A DNA stretch of 64,000 nt from Steroidobacteraceae bacterium (lineage in GTDB: Bacteria; Pseudomonadota; Gammaproteobacteria; Steroidobacterales; Steroidobacteraceae). Positions 25,018-37,684 of this stretch are shown here, one piece after another (positions within the stretch are counted from its first letter, which is position 1; each line of letters opens with the position of its first letter). Location: assembly GCA_027531255.1 (NCBI GenBank), contig JAPZRU010000010.1, positions 1 through 64,000 of the forward strand, written 5' to 3'. The notes beneath the pieces were generated by a model. The model was given only the letters and a program-made list of their open reading frames with translations. It had not been told where the DNA came from and did not search any database. The translations under genes were made by a program, and so were the position numbers.

Positions 25018-25786
25018 TCTACAGCTCTGGGGTGCCGCGCTCGGCGTACTCGCCCTCTTCGCGTTCGCCGGCTGGTTGCTGAGCCTGCCGATCCGCAACG
25101 TCAGCATCGTCGATTCGATGTGGTCGCTGATGTTCCTGCTGGCCGCGCTCACGTACGCGGTCGAGCTCGACTCGATCGGCCCGCGGGGTTGGCTCGTGGT
25201 CGTGCTGGTGGGCACGTGGGCGATCCGCCTGGCGGCGTACATCACGTGGCGCAACCACGGCCACGGCGAGGATTTCCGCTACCAGCAGATCCGTGCGAAC
25301 AACCAGCCGGGCTTCGCGTTCAAGAGTCTCTACATCGTGTTCGGCCTGCAGGCCGCACTGGCCTGGGTGATCTCGCTGCCGCTGCTGGCGGCGGTGAACT
25401 CCACGGCACCGCTCGGCTGGCTGGATGCCGCGGGCGTCGCGCTGTGGCTGGTGGGCCTGGTGTTCGAGGCGGGCGGCGACTGGCAGCTCTCGCGCTTCAA
25501 GGCGAACCCGGCCAATCGCGGCAAGGTGCTCGACACCGGGCTGTGGCGCTACACGCGCCACCCGAACTACTTCGGCGACTTCTGCGTCTGGTGGGGCTTC
25601 TTCCTGATCGCGGTGTCGGCCGGCGGCTGGTGGAGCGTGGCGGGGCCGCTCGTCATGTCGTTCCTGCTGCTGAAGGTGTCCGGCGTCGCGCTGCTGGAGA
25701 AGGACATCGGCGAACGCCGACCCGCCTACCGCGACTACGTCCGCCGCACGAATGCGTTCTTTCCCGGGCCGCGGCGCGCGGCCTGA
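25010..25786 (+). CDS. DUF1295 membrane protein (steroid 5-alpha-reductase-like)
   Basis: The product is 258 residues with six or seven transmembrane segments. The C-terminal half carries the family signature GKVLDTGLWRYTRHPNYFGD, EKDIGERRPAYRDYVRRT and a final FFPGP. This is the methyltransferase/steroid-5-alpha-reductase C-terminal fold that binds NADPH near the membrane. It is likely a reductase acting on an unsaturated lipid; in stress clusters such genes accompany modification of membrane fatty acids. The substrate is not determined. It lies second in a co-directional run with DUF2878 upstream and DUF6134 16 bases downstream. Confidence 0.83.
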   Translation: MFDLQLWGAALGVLALFAFAGWLLSLPIRNVSIVDSMWSLMFLLAALTYAVELDSIGPRGWLVVVLVGTWAIRLAAYITWRNHGHGEDFRYQQIRANNQPGFAFKSLYIVFGLQAALAWVISLPLLAAVNSTAPLGWLDAAGVALWLVGLVFEAGGDWQLSRFKANPANRGKVLDTGLWRYTRHPNYFGDFCVWWGFFLIAVSAGGWWSVAGPLVMSFLLLKVSGVALLEKDIGERRPAYRDYVRRTNAFFPGPRRAA

Positions 25787-25802
25787 ACCGAGGTAAACGA
25801 CC

Positions 25803-26600
25803 ATGCGATTACTGACTACACTGCTTGCGCTGGCAGCCGTTACGGCGAGCACCGCGACGGCTTCGGCCACGACGACCACGACGGCCGCGGCCACGGCGGC
25901 GACCGCGCGTGTTCCCGCGGCCGCGGCCGCTGCCACGCCCGGCACCGCGCGGGCAACCCCACGGCAGCTGAACTTCGACGTGTTCCTCGACGGTCGTGCG
26001 ATCGGCTACCAGCGCTTCGATCTCTCGCAGACGGACGACCGCCTGCGCATCGACACGCGTGCCGAATTCGAGGTCAAGCTGCTGTTGATCACTGCCTTCG
26101 CGTACGACCATCGCAACACCGAGACGTGGGAGGGCGGCTGCCTGCAGGCCATCGACGCGCGCACGAACTCCAACGGCAAGGCCTCGGCCGTCAGCGGTCG
26201 CGCGAGCGGCGGCGCGTTCGTGGTGTCGACGAACGACGGCGAGCGCCGGCTCGACGAGTGCGTCGCCACGTTCGCGTACTGGGACAGGGACGTGCTGCTG
26301 CGGAGCCCGCGGCTGCTGAACTCGCAGACCGGCGAGTACGCTCCGGTACGGGTGGAGCGCCTGGGCCGCGACGCGGTCCGCATCGGCGCGCGCGAGATCC
26401 CGGTCGAGCGCTACGCGATCCGCGGCGAGGGGCTGGACATCACGCTCGCCTACGCCGCGGGCGGCACCGAATGGGTCGCCCTCGACAGCCGGCTGGAGAG
26501 CGGCCGCACGCTGCAGTACCGCCGCCGGGCGGCCGAACTCGACGGGGTGTATCGGATGGCGGCGGCACGCGCGCCGCTGCGTCAGGAGGTGGTGCGATGA
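25803..26600 (+). CDS. DUF6134 family exported protein (copy 1)
   Basis: The product is 265 residues. A signal peptide (LLTTLLALAAVTASTATASA) is followed by an Ala/Thr-rich linker and the DUF6134 domain starting LNFDVFLDGRAIGYQRFDL. Characteristic blocks are AYDHRNTETWEGGCLQAI, RRLDECVATFAYWDRD and LLNSQTGEYAPV. It is a predicted periplasmic, beta-rich protein of unknown activity. The stop overlaps the ATG of the lipocalin gene (ATGA). A second, closely related copy lies 2.6 kb downstream, after the two-component genes. Confidence 0.8.
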   Translation: MRLLTTLLALAAVTASTATASATTTTTAAATAATARVPAAAAAATPGTARATPRQLNFDVFLDGRAIGYQRFDLSQTDDRLRIDTRAEFEVKLLLITAFAYDHRNTETWEGGCLQAIDARTNSNGKASAVSGRASGGAFVVSTNDGERRLDECVATFAYWDRDVLLRSPRLLNSQTGEYAPVRVERLGRDAVRIGAREIPVERYAIRGEGLDITLAYAAGGTEWVALDSRLESGRTLQYRRRAAELDGVYRMAAARAPLRQEVVR

Positions 26601-27163
26601 ATACCCGGATCTCTCGCCGTGGACGGGCGGCGTGGCTGAGCGCGGGCGCCGCGCTCCTGGTGCTGCTGACGCTCGGCGGCTGTGCCGCCGGCCCCGACCG
26701 CGAGCCGCTGCCGCCGGTCGAGTCCGTCGACCTCGAGCGCTTCATGGGCGACTGGTACGTCATCGCGAACATTCCCACGTTCATCGAGGTGGGCGCGCAC
26801 AACGCCATCGAAAGCTACCGCATCGACGACGACGGCACCATCGCGACCACGTTCACGTTCCGGAAGGACGCCTTCGACGGCGAGCTGAAGACCTACACGC
26901 CGCGTGGGTTCGTGCGCGAGGGCACCGGCAACGCCGTGTGGGGCATGCGGTTCGTCTGGCCGATCAAGGCCGACTTCCGGATCGCGTGGCTGGACGAAGG
27001 CTATACGCAGACGGTGATCGGGCGGAACGCGCGCGACTACGTCTGGATCATGGCGCGCGAGCCGACGATGCCGGAGGCGGACTACCAGCGGATCGTCGCG
27101 TACCTGGGCGAGCAGGGGTACGATGTCTCGAAGATCCGCAAGGTGCCGCAGCGCTGGCCCTGA
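26597..27163 (+). CDS. Outer-membrane lipocalin lipoprotein (Blc-like)
   Basis: The product is 188 residues. The signal peptide ends in a lipobox LTLGGC, so it is a lipoprotein. The lipocalin core shows the GxW motif (FMGDWYVIANIPTFIE), a second structural motif with the conserved Asp/Tyr (RIAWLDEGYTQTVIGRNARD) and YVWIMAREPTM. Bacterial lipocalins bind fatty acids or lysophospholipids and act in envelope stress. It is coupled to DUF6134 copy 1 by ATGA and followed 21 bases later by a response regulator. Confidence 0.88.
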   Translation: MNTRISRRGRAAWLSAGAALLVLLTLGGCAAGPDREPLPPVESVDLERFMGDWYVIANIPTFIEVGAHNAIESYRIDDDGTIATTFTFRKDAFDGELKTYTPRGFVREGTGNAVWGMRFVWPIKADFRIAWLDEGYTQTVIGRNARDYVWIMAREPTMPEADYQRIVAYLGEQGYDVSKIRKVPQRWP

Positions 27164-27184
27164 AGCCGGAGTATCGTTCCCGCC

Positions 27185-27889
27185 ATGACCGACGCGCCGA
27201 AGAACGCCAGCGTGCTGCTGATCGAGGACCACCGCGACATCGCCGGCGCGGTGGTCGACTTCCTCGAGGGTCGCGGCTTCGCCGTCGACCATGCGGCCGA
27301 CGGCATCACGGGCATGCACCTGGCGGTGACGAATCCGTACGACGTCATCGTGCTGGACTTGATGCTGCCGGGCCTCGACGGGCTGGGCGTGTGCCGCAAG
27401 CTGCGGCAGGAGGCGCGCAGCGACACGCCCCTGCTGATGCTGACTGCGCGCGACACGCTCGACGACAAGATCGCCGGACTCGAGGCCGGTGCGGACGACT
27501 ATCTCGTCAAGCCGTTCGAGGTCCGCGAGCTCGAGGTGCGCGTGCGGGCGCTGCTGCGGCGTCACCGCGGCGCGGTCGCGCGCGAAGTACTGACGGTGGC
27601 CGATCTCGTGCTCGACACCGCGACGCTGCGGGTCATGCGTGCGGGACAGGTGCTGACGCTGACGCCGATCGGCCTGCGGCTGCTGACGGCGCTGATGCGG
27701 GCCTCGCCGCGCGTGGTCACGCGCCAGCAGCTCGAGCGCGACGTGTGGGGCGACGTGCTGCCGGACAGCGATACGCTGCGCAGTCATCTCTATACGCTGC
27801 GCAAGGCGGTGGACCGGCCGTTCGGGCGCCCGCTGCTGCAGACGATCGCGGGCATCGGGTATCGGCTGGGGGTCGAAGATGGCCGATAG
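27185..27889 (+). CDS. OmpR/PhoB-family response regulator
   Basis: The product is 234 residues. The receiver domain has the acidic pair in LLIEDHRD (Glu14, Asp15), the phosphoacceptor Asp58 in VIVLDLMLPGLDG, the threonine in LLMLTARD and the lysine in YLVKPFE. The winged-helix effector domain follows (LTLTPIGLRLLTALMRASPR, RSHLYTLRKAVDRPF, IAGIGYRLG). It overlaps the histidine kinase by 11 bases, so the pair is co-translated. Context suggests control of the surrounding envelope and lipid genes. Confidence 0.93.
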   Translation: MTDAPKNASVLLIEDHRDIAGAVVDFLEGRGFAVDHAADGITGMHLAVTNPYDVIVLDLMLPGLDGLGVCRKLRQEARSDTPLLMLTARDTLDDKIAGLEAGADDYLVKPFEVRELEVRVRALLRRHRGAVAREVLTVADLVLDTATLRVMRAGQVLTLTPIGLRLLTALMRASPRVVTRQQLERDVWGDVLPDSDTLRSHLYTLRKAVDRPFGRPLLQTIAGIGYRLGVEDGR

Positions 27890-29165
27890 CGGGCTGCGCG
27901 CGCGTCTAGGCCGTACCTTCCTGGTGCAGGCCGCGTTCATCGGCGTCGTCGCGATGGTCGGCGTGTTCCTCGCGAGCGTGCTCCTGAAGGACCTGCTGAT
28001 CCGGCAGGCACTGCTCGAGGAGGCGCAGCACTTCTGGTCGAGCCAGGCGCGCGATCCCTCGTTCCCGCTGCCGGCCACGCTGAATCTCACCGGCTATCTC
28101 GATGCGGCACCGCCGGGCCTGGCCGGACTTCCGCCGGGTTACCACGCCCGGCTGGTCGAGGGCGTGGAGTCCGTCGTGTACGTATCCGACCGCGACGGGC
28201 GCCGCCTGTACCTGGTCTTCGATCGCAGCGGCGTCGCACGCATCGCGACCGTGTTCGGGCTTGCGCCGCTCGCGGTCGTGCTGCTCGTGCTCTACGCCTC
28301 CAGCTGGCTGGCGTTCCGCGCGTCGCGGCGACTGTTCTCGCCCGTGATCGCGCTGGCGCGGCAGGTGCGCGAGCTCGATCCCGCGGCGCCGGATCCCGCG
28401 ATGCTCGATGCGAGCCGCGTGCTGCCCGACGCGGACGACGAGGTGCGCGAGCTCGCGGAAGCACTCGAACGCTACGCGCAGCGACTCCGCGACTTCGTCG
28501 CGCGGGAACGGGACTTCACGCGCGACGCGAGCCACGAGCTCCGCAGCCCACTGACGGTCATCCGCATGGCGGCGAGCGCGCTCGAGGAGGAGGAAGCTCT
28601 CTCGGACGCGGGCCGGCGCGCACTCGCGCGGATCACGCGCGCGACGCGGGACATGGAAGAGCTGACCAGCGCGTTCCTGCTGCTCGCGCGCGATGCGCAG
28701 GCCAGCCTGCCGGCCGAGCGCGTGTGCGTGAACGACCTGCTCGCCGAGGAACTCGAGCGTGCGCGCCTGCTGGTGCAGGGCAGCGGGGTGACGTCCGGCC
28801 TTACGGCTTCCCACGTGCTGCACGTCGAGGCGCCGGAGCGGGTTCTGGGCGTGCTGCTCGGCAACCTGCTGCGCAACGCGTTCTCGTACACCGACGCGGG
28901 GCACGTGAAGGTGCACGTCGGCGCAGCGTCGGTCGCGATCGAGGATACGGGCGTCGGCATGGCGCCCGCGCAGATCGACGCCCTGTACCAGCCGTTCGTG
29001 CGCGGAGAAGGCGCGCGGCGCGGGGGTCACGGCGTAGGGCTGACCATCGTGCGCCGGTTGTCCGAGCGGTTCGGGTGGCCCGTGAAGATCGACAGCACGC
29101 CGGGAGTGGGGACGCGCGTGGAGATCGGGTTCCCGCGGTCGTCGAGTGAGGCTCTCGCGGACTGA
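27879..29165 (+). CDS. Sensor histidine kinase
   Basis: The product is 428 residues. Two transmembrane segments flank a short periplasmic sensor of about 95 residues: one near residues 15-40 and one near 126-145 (LAPLAVVLLVLYASSWLAF). A HAMP-like linker, an H box (DASHELRSPLTVIR, His219), an N box (LLGNLLRNAFSYTD), G1 DTGVGMAP and G2 GGHGVGLTIVRRL follow. All kinase motifs are complete. The signal is unknown; the periplasmic part is small. It is co-transcribed with the response regulator upstream. Confidence 0.92.
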   Translation: MADSGLRARLGRTFLVQAAFIGVVAMVGVFLASVLLKDLLIRQALLEEAQHFWSSQARDPSFPLPATLNLTGYLDAAPPGLAGLPPGYHARLVEGVESVVYVSDRDGRRLYLVFDRSGVARIATVFGLAPLAVVLLVLYASSWLAFRASRRLFSPVIALARQVRELDPAAPDPAMLDASRVLPDADDEVRELAEALERYAQRLRDFVARERDFTRDASHELRSPLTVIRMAASALEEEEALSDAGRRALARITRATRDMEELTSAFLLLARDAQASLPAERVCVNDLLAEELERARLLVQGSGVTSGLTASHVLHVEAPERVLGVLLGNLLRNAFSYTDAGHVKVHVGAASVAIEDTGVGMAPAQIDALYQPFVRGEGARRGGHGVGLTIVRRLSERFGWPVKIDSTPGVGTRVEIGFPRSSSEALAD

Positions 29166-29225
29166 GCGGATGGCGAAGCGCGGCGGTCGTCCGTGGGCCG
29201 GTCTGTCGATTCGGAGGTGTACGCG

Positions 29226-29999
29226 ATGCGAGCGTTGGGATTGCGGCTGCTGCTGGCGGTGGCGCTGGCCGGGCTTCCGGGCGCGGTCGTCGGCAGCGGT
29301 ACGGGCGGTACGAGCAGCACGACGGCCGCGAGCGTGCCTGCCGTCGCCGGCGCGCGCACGCTGAACTTCGACGTGTTCCTCGACGACCGCGCGATCGGTT
29401 ACCAGCGCTTCGCGCTGTCGCCCGCGGCCGACGGCCTGCGCATCGAGACGCGCGCGGAGTTCGCGGTGAGGATCCTGGGCATCACGGCCTTCTCGTACGA
29501 CCACGCCAACACCGAAACGTGGCGCGGCGGCTGCCTGCAGTCGATCGAGTCGCGCACGGACTCGAACGGCAAGCTGTACACGGTGCGCGGGCAGGCGCGC
29601 GGCAGCGCGCTCGTCGTCGCCACGAAGGAAGGCGAGCGCCGGCTTGACGAGTGCGTCGCCACGTTCGCGTACTGGGACAGGCGCAAGCTGCTGCCGCGCG
29701 AGCGGCTGCTGAATTCGCAGACCGGCGAGTACCTGCCGGTGCAGATCGATGCGCTGGGGCGCCAGGACGTGCGGATCGGCGCGCGCGCGGTATCCGTGGA
29801 GCGCTTCGCGATCCGCGGCAAGGGCCTCGACATCACGCTCGGCTACGCGGCCGGCAGCGGCGAGTGGGTGACGCTCGACAGCAGGCTCGAGAACGGGCGC
29901 ACGCTGCGGTACCGGCGCAAGGCGGCGGAACTCTACGACCTGCCGACCGGCGGCCTCCACGGCAGCGGATCCGATCTCCGCCGCGATGCGAAATCGTGA
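29226..29999 (+). CDS. DUF6134 family exported protein (copy 2)
   Basis: The product is 257 residues, clearly paralogous to copy 1: LNFDVFLDDRAIGYQRFAL, SYDHANTETWRGGCLQSI, RRLDECVATFAYWDRR, LLNSQTGEYLPV and LDITLGYAAGSGEWVTLDSR. The signal peptide is LRLLLAVALAGLPGAVVGS. The ATG at 29226 is preceded by GGAGG about 10 bases upstream and gives a clean leader; a GTG-type start at 29193 is less likely. It follows the histidine kinase by 60 bases. Position after the regulator pair suggests it is one of its targets. Confidence 0.8.
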   Translation: MRALGLRLLLAVALAGLPGAVVGSGTGGTSSTTAASVPAVAGARTLNFDVFLDDRAIGYQRFALSPAADGLRIETRAEFAVRILGITAFSYDHANTETWRGGCLQSIESRTDSNGKLYTVRGQARGSALVVATKEGERRLDECVATFAYWDRRKLLPRERLLNSQTGEYLPVQIDALGRQDVRIGARAVSVERFAIRGKGLDITLGYAAGSGEWVTLDSRLENGRTLRYRRKAAELYDLPTGGLHGSGSDLRRDAKS

Positions 30000-30038
30000 G
30001 CCCGTCCCGGTTCGTCTTCACGCCCCTCCGGAGGTCCG

Positions 30039-30647
30039 ATGCGTCCGATCGTCTACGCTGCCGTCGCTGCCGGCCTGGTCGCCGGCGCTGCGTTCGCCGG
30101 TGAGCGCACCGCGCCCGCCGCTGCCGTCGGGGCTCCCGCGTCGAAGGCAGCGGGTGCGGCGGCGGTCGCCGCGTGCCCCGCTTTCCTGGACCGCGAGTTC
30201 CGGCGCCTGCACTCCTCGGAGCGCGTGAACCTCTGCGCGGTGGCGGCCGGCCGCCCGGTGCTGCTCGTGAACACGGCGAGCCATTGCGGCTTCACTTCGC
30301 AGTTCCGCGGCCTGCAGGCGCTGCACGAGAAGTACGGGCCGCGCGGGCTCGTCGTCATCGGCTTCCCATCGGACAGCTTCGACCAGGAAGCGGACGATGC
30401 GGCCAAGACCGCGGAGGTCTGCTACGTGAACTTCGGCGTGAGGTTCACGATGGTCGAGACCACGCCGGTGACCGGCCCGAACGCGAATGCCGTGTTCCGC
30501 GAACTCGCGCGGCAGTCGCGTGCGCCGGCGTGGAACTTCGAGAAGTACCTGGTCGCGGCGGATGGCCGCGTGGTACAGCGCTTCGGCAGCCGCGTGACAC
30601 CGGAGTCCCCGGAGCTCACCGGCGCGATCGAGCAGCTGCTGCGCTGA
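30039..30647 (+). CDS. Exported glutathione peroxidase family protein
   Basis: The product is 202 residues with an N-terminal signal peptide (IVYAAVAAGLVAGAAFAG). The peroxidatic cysteine lies in NTASHCGFTSQF. The second motif reads FPSDSFDQE, where the usual Cys-Asn-Gln is changed but the catalytic Gln before Glu is kept. The Trp and Asn of the tetrad are present in PAWNFEKYLV. It would reduce hydroperoxides, probably with thioredoxin-like donors, in the periplasm. It closes the co-directional run and fits an envelope oxidative-stress theme. The ATG has GGAGG upstream. Confidence 0.88.
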   Translation: MRPIVYAAVAAGLVAGAAFAGERTAPAAAVGAPASKAAGAAAVAACPAFLDREFRRLHSSERVNLCAVAAGRPVLLVNTASHCGFTSQFRGLQALHEKYGPRGLVVIGFPSDSFDQEADDAAKTAEVCYVNFGVRFTMVETTPVTGPNANAVFRELARQSRAPAWNFEKYLVAADGRVVQRFGSRVTPESPELTGAIEQLLR

Positions 30648-30671
30648 GCACTCGCGCGGAGTCGCCGGACC

Positions 30672-31118
30672 TCAACTCTCCTGGACGGCGTCTTCGGTGG
30701 GGTCCAGCAGGCGCAGCCCGTCGAAGCGGCGGAAGTCCCGGTCGGTAGTGCACAACGTGGCGCCCTGCTCGAGCGCCAGCGCCGCCAGTGCCGCGTCGGA
30801 CACCAGCGGCCCCTGCACCTGCGCGCGCGCCACGAGGTCGCGCAGGATGGACCAGTAGCGCTCGCCAGGTTCCACGACGACGGCCTGGGGCCGCGCGAGC
30901 CAGCGATCGACGATCGCGCAGGCCTCGGGGCCTGCCAGCGGCCGGCGTACCGCGCGCGGGTTGGTGACGATGCGGACGAAGCCGAGCAGCGTTTGCCATG
31001 GCAGACCGACGTGCTCGTCGCCCTTGAGCGTGCGAACGAGCCAGTCGCGGCAGCGCGCGTGGTGCACGGAGCTCGTGTCGTGCGCGTACATCAGCACGTT
31101 GACGTCGAGCAGCTTCAC
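30672..31118 (-). CDS. VapC-like PIN-domain toxin
   Basis: The product is 148 residues. PIN acids are visible in LLDVNVLMYAHD (Asp5), the LGFVRIVTNP region, SDAALAALALEQG and TTDRDFRRF. The TNPRAV/LPWQTLLGF pattern is shared with a VapC subgroup whose members degrade tRNA. It overlaps its antitoxin by 4 bases (ATGA) and converges with the glutathione peroxidase gene, leaving only 24 bases between the stops. It appears intact. Confidence 0.87.
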   Translation of the reverse strand: MKLLDVNVLMYAHDTSSVHHARCRDWLVRTLKGDEHVGLPWQTLLGFVRIVTNPRAVRRPLAGPEACAIVDRWLARPQAVVVEPGERYWSILRDLVARAQVQGPLVSDAALAALALEQGATLCTTDRDFRRFDGLRLLDPTEDAVQES

Positions 31119-31363
31119 CGGTGGCCAGGGCCTTCGGCCGCCTCCAGGAGCTCCGCGACGTTGTCGTAGTTCAGCCCGGCCTGAGGCCCCCCCAGGTCGA
31201 CCTCTTCCAGCTCGAAGTCTCGGGCTGCACGCAGGGTGCGCCGCTGCGCGAGCCCGAGCCGCAGGTGCTCGTTCACGACGGTCTTGAACGGCTTGCCGGT
31301 GCGGCGGGCCTCCGCCTGCAGGCGCGCCGCCACATCGTCGTCAAGGGTGAGTGTAGTCCGCAC
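31115..31363 (-). CDS. VapB-like antitoxin (DUF2191 type)
   Basis: The product is 82 residues. The ribbon-helix-helix part is MRTTLTLDDDVAARLQAEAR, followed by TGKPFKTVVNEHLRLGLAQR. The C-terminal acidic tail (LNYDNVAELLEAAEG) is the toxin-neutralising part. Translationally coupled to the PIN toxin. A 10-bp palindrome CATCATGATG (31385-31394) lies just upstream of the start at 31363 and may be part of its operator. Confidence 0.83.
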   Translation of the reverse strand: MRTTLTLDDDVAARLQAEARRTGKPFKTVVNEHLRLGLAQRRTLRAARDFELEEVDLGGPQAGLNYDNVAELLEAAEGPGHR

Positions 31364-31582
31364 ATCGAGATGTTACTTCTGGAGCATCATGATGTCCATC
31401 GAAGGCAAGGCCGTCGACCTGGCATGCAACCTCGCCAGCTCCGGAGGCGTGACGCCCTGAACGGGTCCGTCACGGCCCACCGTGCACTCCGCCGCCTATT
31501 GCGGCGATCGCTTCTGACGAACGCACAGGGCGCGCACCGCCGCTACAGTCGCTTCGCAGTCTTGCCAAGGAGCGACCCGTGA

Positions 31583-35583
<4,001 letters not shown>

Positions 35584-35685
35584 GCCACAGTCTACGTCGA
35601 ATCGTAAGGGGCGGGCGGTGCGAACCGGCAGTCAGGGGCGCGCAGGCGTATCGTGGCTGCGGTCCCGCCAGCAGGAGGATGACCC

Positions 35686-36573
35686 TTGCGGATACTCGTC
35701 ACCGGGGGCACCGGCTTCGTGGGTCGGCGGCTCTGCCCGCGGCTGGCCGCGGCCGGACACGAAATCGTGGTGCTCAGCCGCCGCGCGAATGCACGCGTGG
35801 AGGGCGTCGCCCGCGTCGTCACCAAGCTCGACGGTCTCGAGCCGGACGGCTTCGACGCGGCGGTCAATCTCGCCGGCGAGCCGATCGGCGACGCGCGCTG
35901 GACGCCCGAGCGCAAGCGGCTGCTGCTCGACTCGCGCCTCGGCGTCACGCGCGCGGTGGTGGACTGGATCGGTCGCGCGCAGCGCAGGCCCGCGACGCTC
36001 GTGTCGGCCTCCGCGGTCGGCTGGTACGGCGATCAGGCCGATCGCGTGCTGACCGAGGACACGGCGCCGGTGGCGGGCTTCACGCACGACCTGTGCGCGG
36101 CGTGGGAACGCGAGGCGCGCCGTGCGGAGGCGCACGGCACGCGCGTGTGCGTTGCACGCATCGGGGTCGTGCTCGACCGCGACGGCGGCGCGCTCGCGAA
36201 GATGCTGCCGGCGTTCAGGCTGGGCGGCGGCGGGCCGCTCGGTCCGGGACGGCAGTGGTTCCCGTGGCTCCACCGCGACGACATGGCGGGCATCCTGCAG
36301 TGGCTCGTCGAGACGGAGTCCGCGCGCGGCGTCTACAACGCGAGCGCACCGAACCCGGTGACGAACGCGGAGTTCACGCGCGAGCTCGGGCGCGCGCTGC
36401 ACCGGCCGGCGGTGCTGCCGGTGCCGGGCTTCGCGCTGAAGGCGCTGTTCGGCGAGATGTCGGAGCTGCTGCTGATGAGCGACCGGATGGTGCCGAAGCG
36501 GCTGCTCGACGAGGGATTTCCGTTCAGGTACCCGACGCTGGCGCCGGCGCTGGCGGCGATCTTCGCGGGGTGA
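35686..36573 (+). CDS. TIGR01777 family NAD(P)-dependent epimerase/oxidoreductase
   Basis: The product is 295 residues. The Rossmann motif is VTGGTGFVGRRLCPRL, with INLAGEPI-type block NLAGEPIGDARWTPERK, SASAVGWYGDQ containing the Ser/Tyr region, and PWLHRDDMAGI, all hallmarks of TIGR01777 (YfcH-like). C-terminal DUF1731 follows (YNASAPNPVTNAEF, LMSDRMVPKRLLDEGF). The start is a TTG at 35686 with AGGAGG about 9 bases upstream; the ATG in the intervening bases is out of frame. Physiological substrate is unknown. Confidence 0.87.
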   Translation: MRILVTGGTGFVGRRLCPRLAAAGHEIVVLSRRANARVEGVARVVTKLDGLEPDGFDAAVNLAGEPIGDARWTPERKRLLLDSRLGVTRAVVDWIGRAQRRPATLVSASAVGWYGDQADRVLTEDTAPVAGFTHDLCAAWEREARRAEAHGTRVCVARIGVVLDRDGGALAKMLPAFRLGGGGPLGPGRQWFPWLHRDDMAGILQWLVETESARGVYNASAPNPVTNAEFTRELGRALHRPAVLPVPGFALKALFGEMSELLLMSDRMVPKRLLDEGFPFRYPTLAPALAAIFAG

Positions 36574-36693
36574 CGGGCGGGCCAGGTGGAGGCCTTCCCG
36601 CGCTCGCGACGGCGCGAGCAGGATGCGCCGAATCGGCGCGGAGCTCACGCTGCGCTGCGATCGACTCCACGGGAACCGGAGGCCGGCCGTTGC

Positions 36694-37179
36694 TCAGTCC
36701 GCGAACGCGTGCAGCGCGATGCGGTTGCCCTCGCTGTCCCTGATCTCGGCGACGTAGCCGTTCTCGCCGATCGACTTCTTCGCGTAGAGGATCTCGGCGC
36801 CCTGCGCGGTCGCCCGCTCGAGCACGGGATCGATGTCGTCGACGCTCAGGTAGAGGATCGGGCCGTTGACGGAAGGCACGTAGACGTCGCCCTTCGCGAG
36901 CGCGCCGCTCGCGCCCGGCGCGCCGTCCGCGCGCGGCAGCAGCGCCATCTCGTAGCCGTCGACGACGGTGCGCTCGAAACGGTAGCGGAACACCGCGCCG
37001 TAGAAGCGCACCGCGCGGTCGAGGTCGGTTACCGGGATCTCGAAGTAGTGGACGGGATTGTCGGTCACCGCGGCGGACTCCTGCGTGGCGGCGGATGGGG
37101 TGGGGCCCGGCTGTTCGGTGCAGCCCGCCAGCGCGGCGACGACACAGAAGACGGGGGCCAGGCGCGCGAGCGGGCTCAT
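36694..37179 (-). CDS. VOC (glyoxalase/bleomycin-resistance fold) lipoprotein
   Basis: The product is 161 residues. The signal sequence ends in a lipobox (VVAALAGC), so the protein is predicted to be anchored in the envelope, unusual for VOC proteins. The domain has VHYFEIPVTDLDRAVRFYGA, ILYLSVDDIDPVLERATAQG and IRDSEGNRIALHAF, the paired beta-alpha-beta repeat of the VOC superfamily. Metal ligands look partly kept (His at VHYFEI, Glu and His in late strands). The ATG at 37179 was chosen because it gives the clean lipoprotein leader. Function unknown. Confidence 0.8.
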   Translation of the reverse strand: MSPLARLAPVFCVVAALAGCTEQPGPTPSAATQESAAVTDNPVHYFEIPVTDLDRAVRFYGAVFRYRFERTVVDGYEMALLPRADGAPGASGALAKGDVYVPSVNGPILYLSVDDIDPVLERATAQGAEILYAKKSIGENGYVAEIRDSEGNRIALHAFAD

Positions 37180-37684
37180 GCGGCGATTCCGGGAGGGTTG
37201 GCGCGGGAGGCGTCGGTCCGTGCGGCGGGCAGGATTCTCCGGATCGCTGCGCTCCGCCACAAGCCGAGAGGCGGTTCGAGGGGCCGAGCGGTCGCTGATC
37301 TACTCGCACCGCATCCGGGACTGCCTGGACTCGAGCGGGCGCTCGATCGGCGTGCTGTGCCTCGTTCTCCGTTTCGACGACGAGTTCGAGTCGCTGTTCG
37401 CGAAGCTGCTCGGCCCCGTGGACGGGACCGTGCTGACGCTGCTCGACGCCGAGAGCCGGGAGCGCCTCGCGCCGCCCGGGCAGTTCTCCAGGCTGCGCGC
37501 CGCGACGATCTGCGACGGCAGCTCGTTCACCGGCTCCCGGGCGAGGGCCGGACGCAGCACCGCCGCCAGGTCGCGGAAGGCCTGGCGCGCCAGCGCCCGC
37601 ACGTCCGGTCGTTCGTCCTCGGTCGCGGCGCGCGCGCGCGCGTCGCGGAAGCGCGAGATCGCCGGTCGTCCCGGCGCGGTAGCG
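37180..37684. other. Region with gene remnants
   Basis: No intact gene is visible in these 505 bases. On the + strand, 37289-37470 encodes LIYSHRIRDCLDSSGRSIGV, then LCLVLRFDDEFESLFAKLL, resembling part of a cache-type sensor (chemoreceptor or cyclic-di-GMP enzyme). On the minus strand, 37510-37680 has a protein-like but unrecognised stretch (RPDVRALARQAFRDLAAVLR, then EPVNELPSQIVAAR). Both seem to be fragments of lost genes between the VOC lipoprotein and the catabolic operon. Confidence 0.4.
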
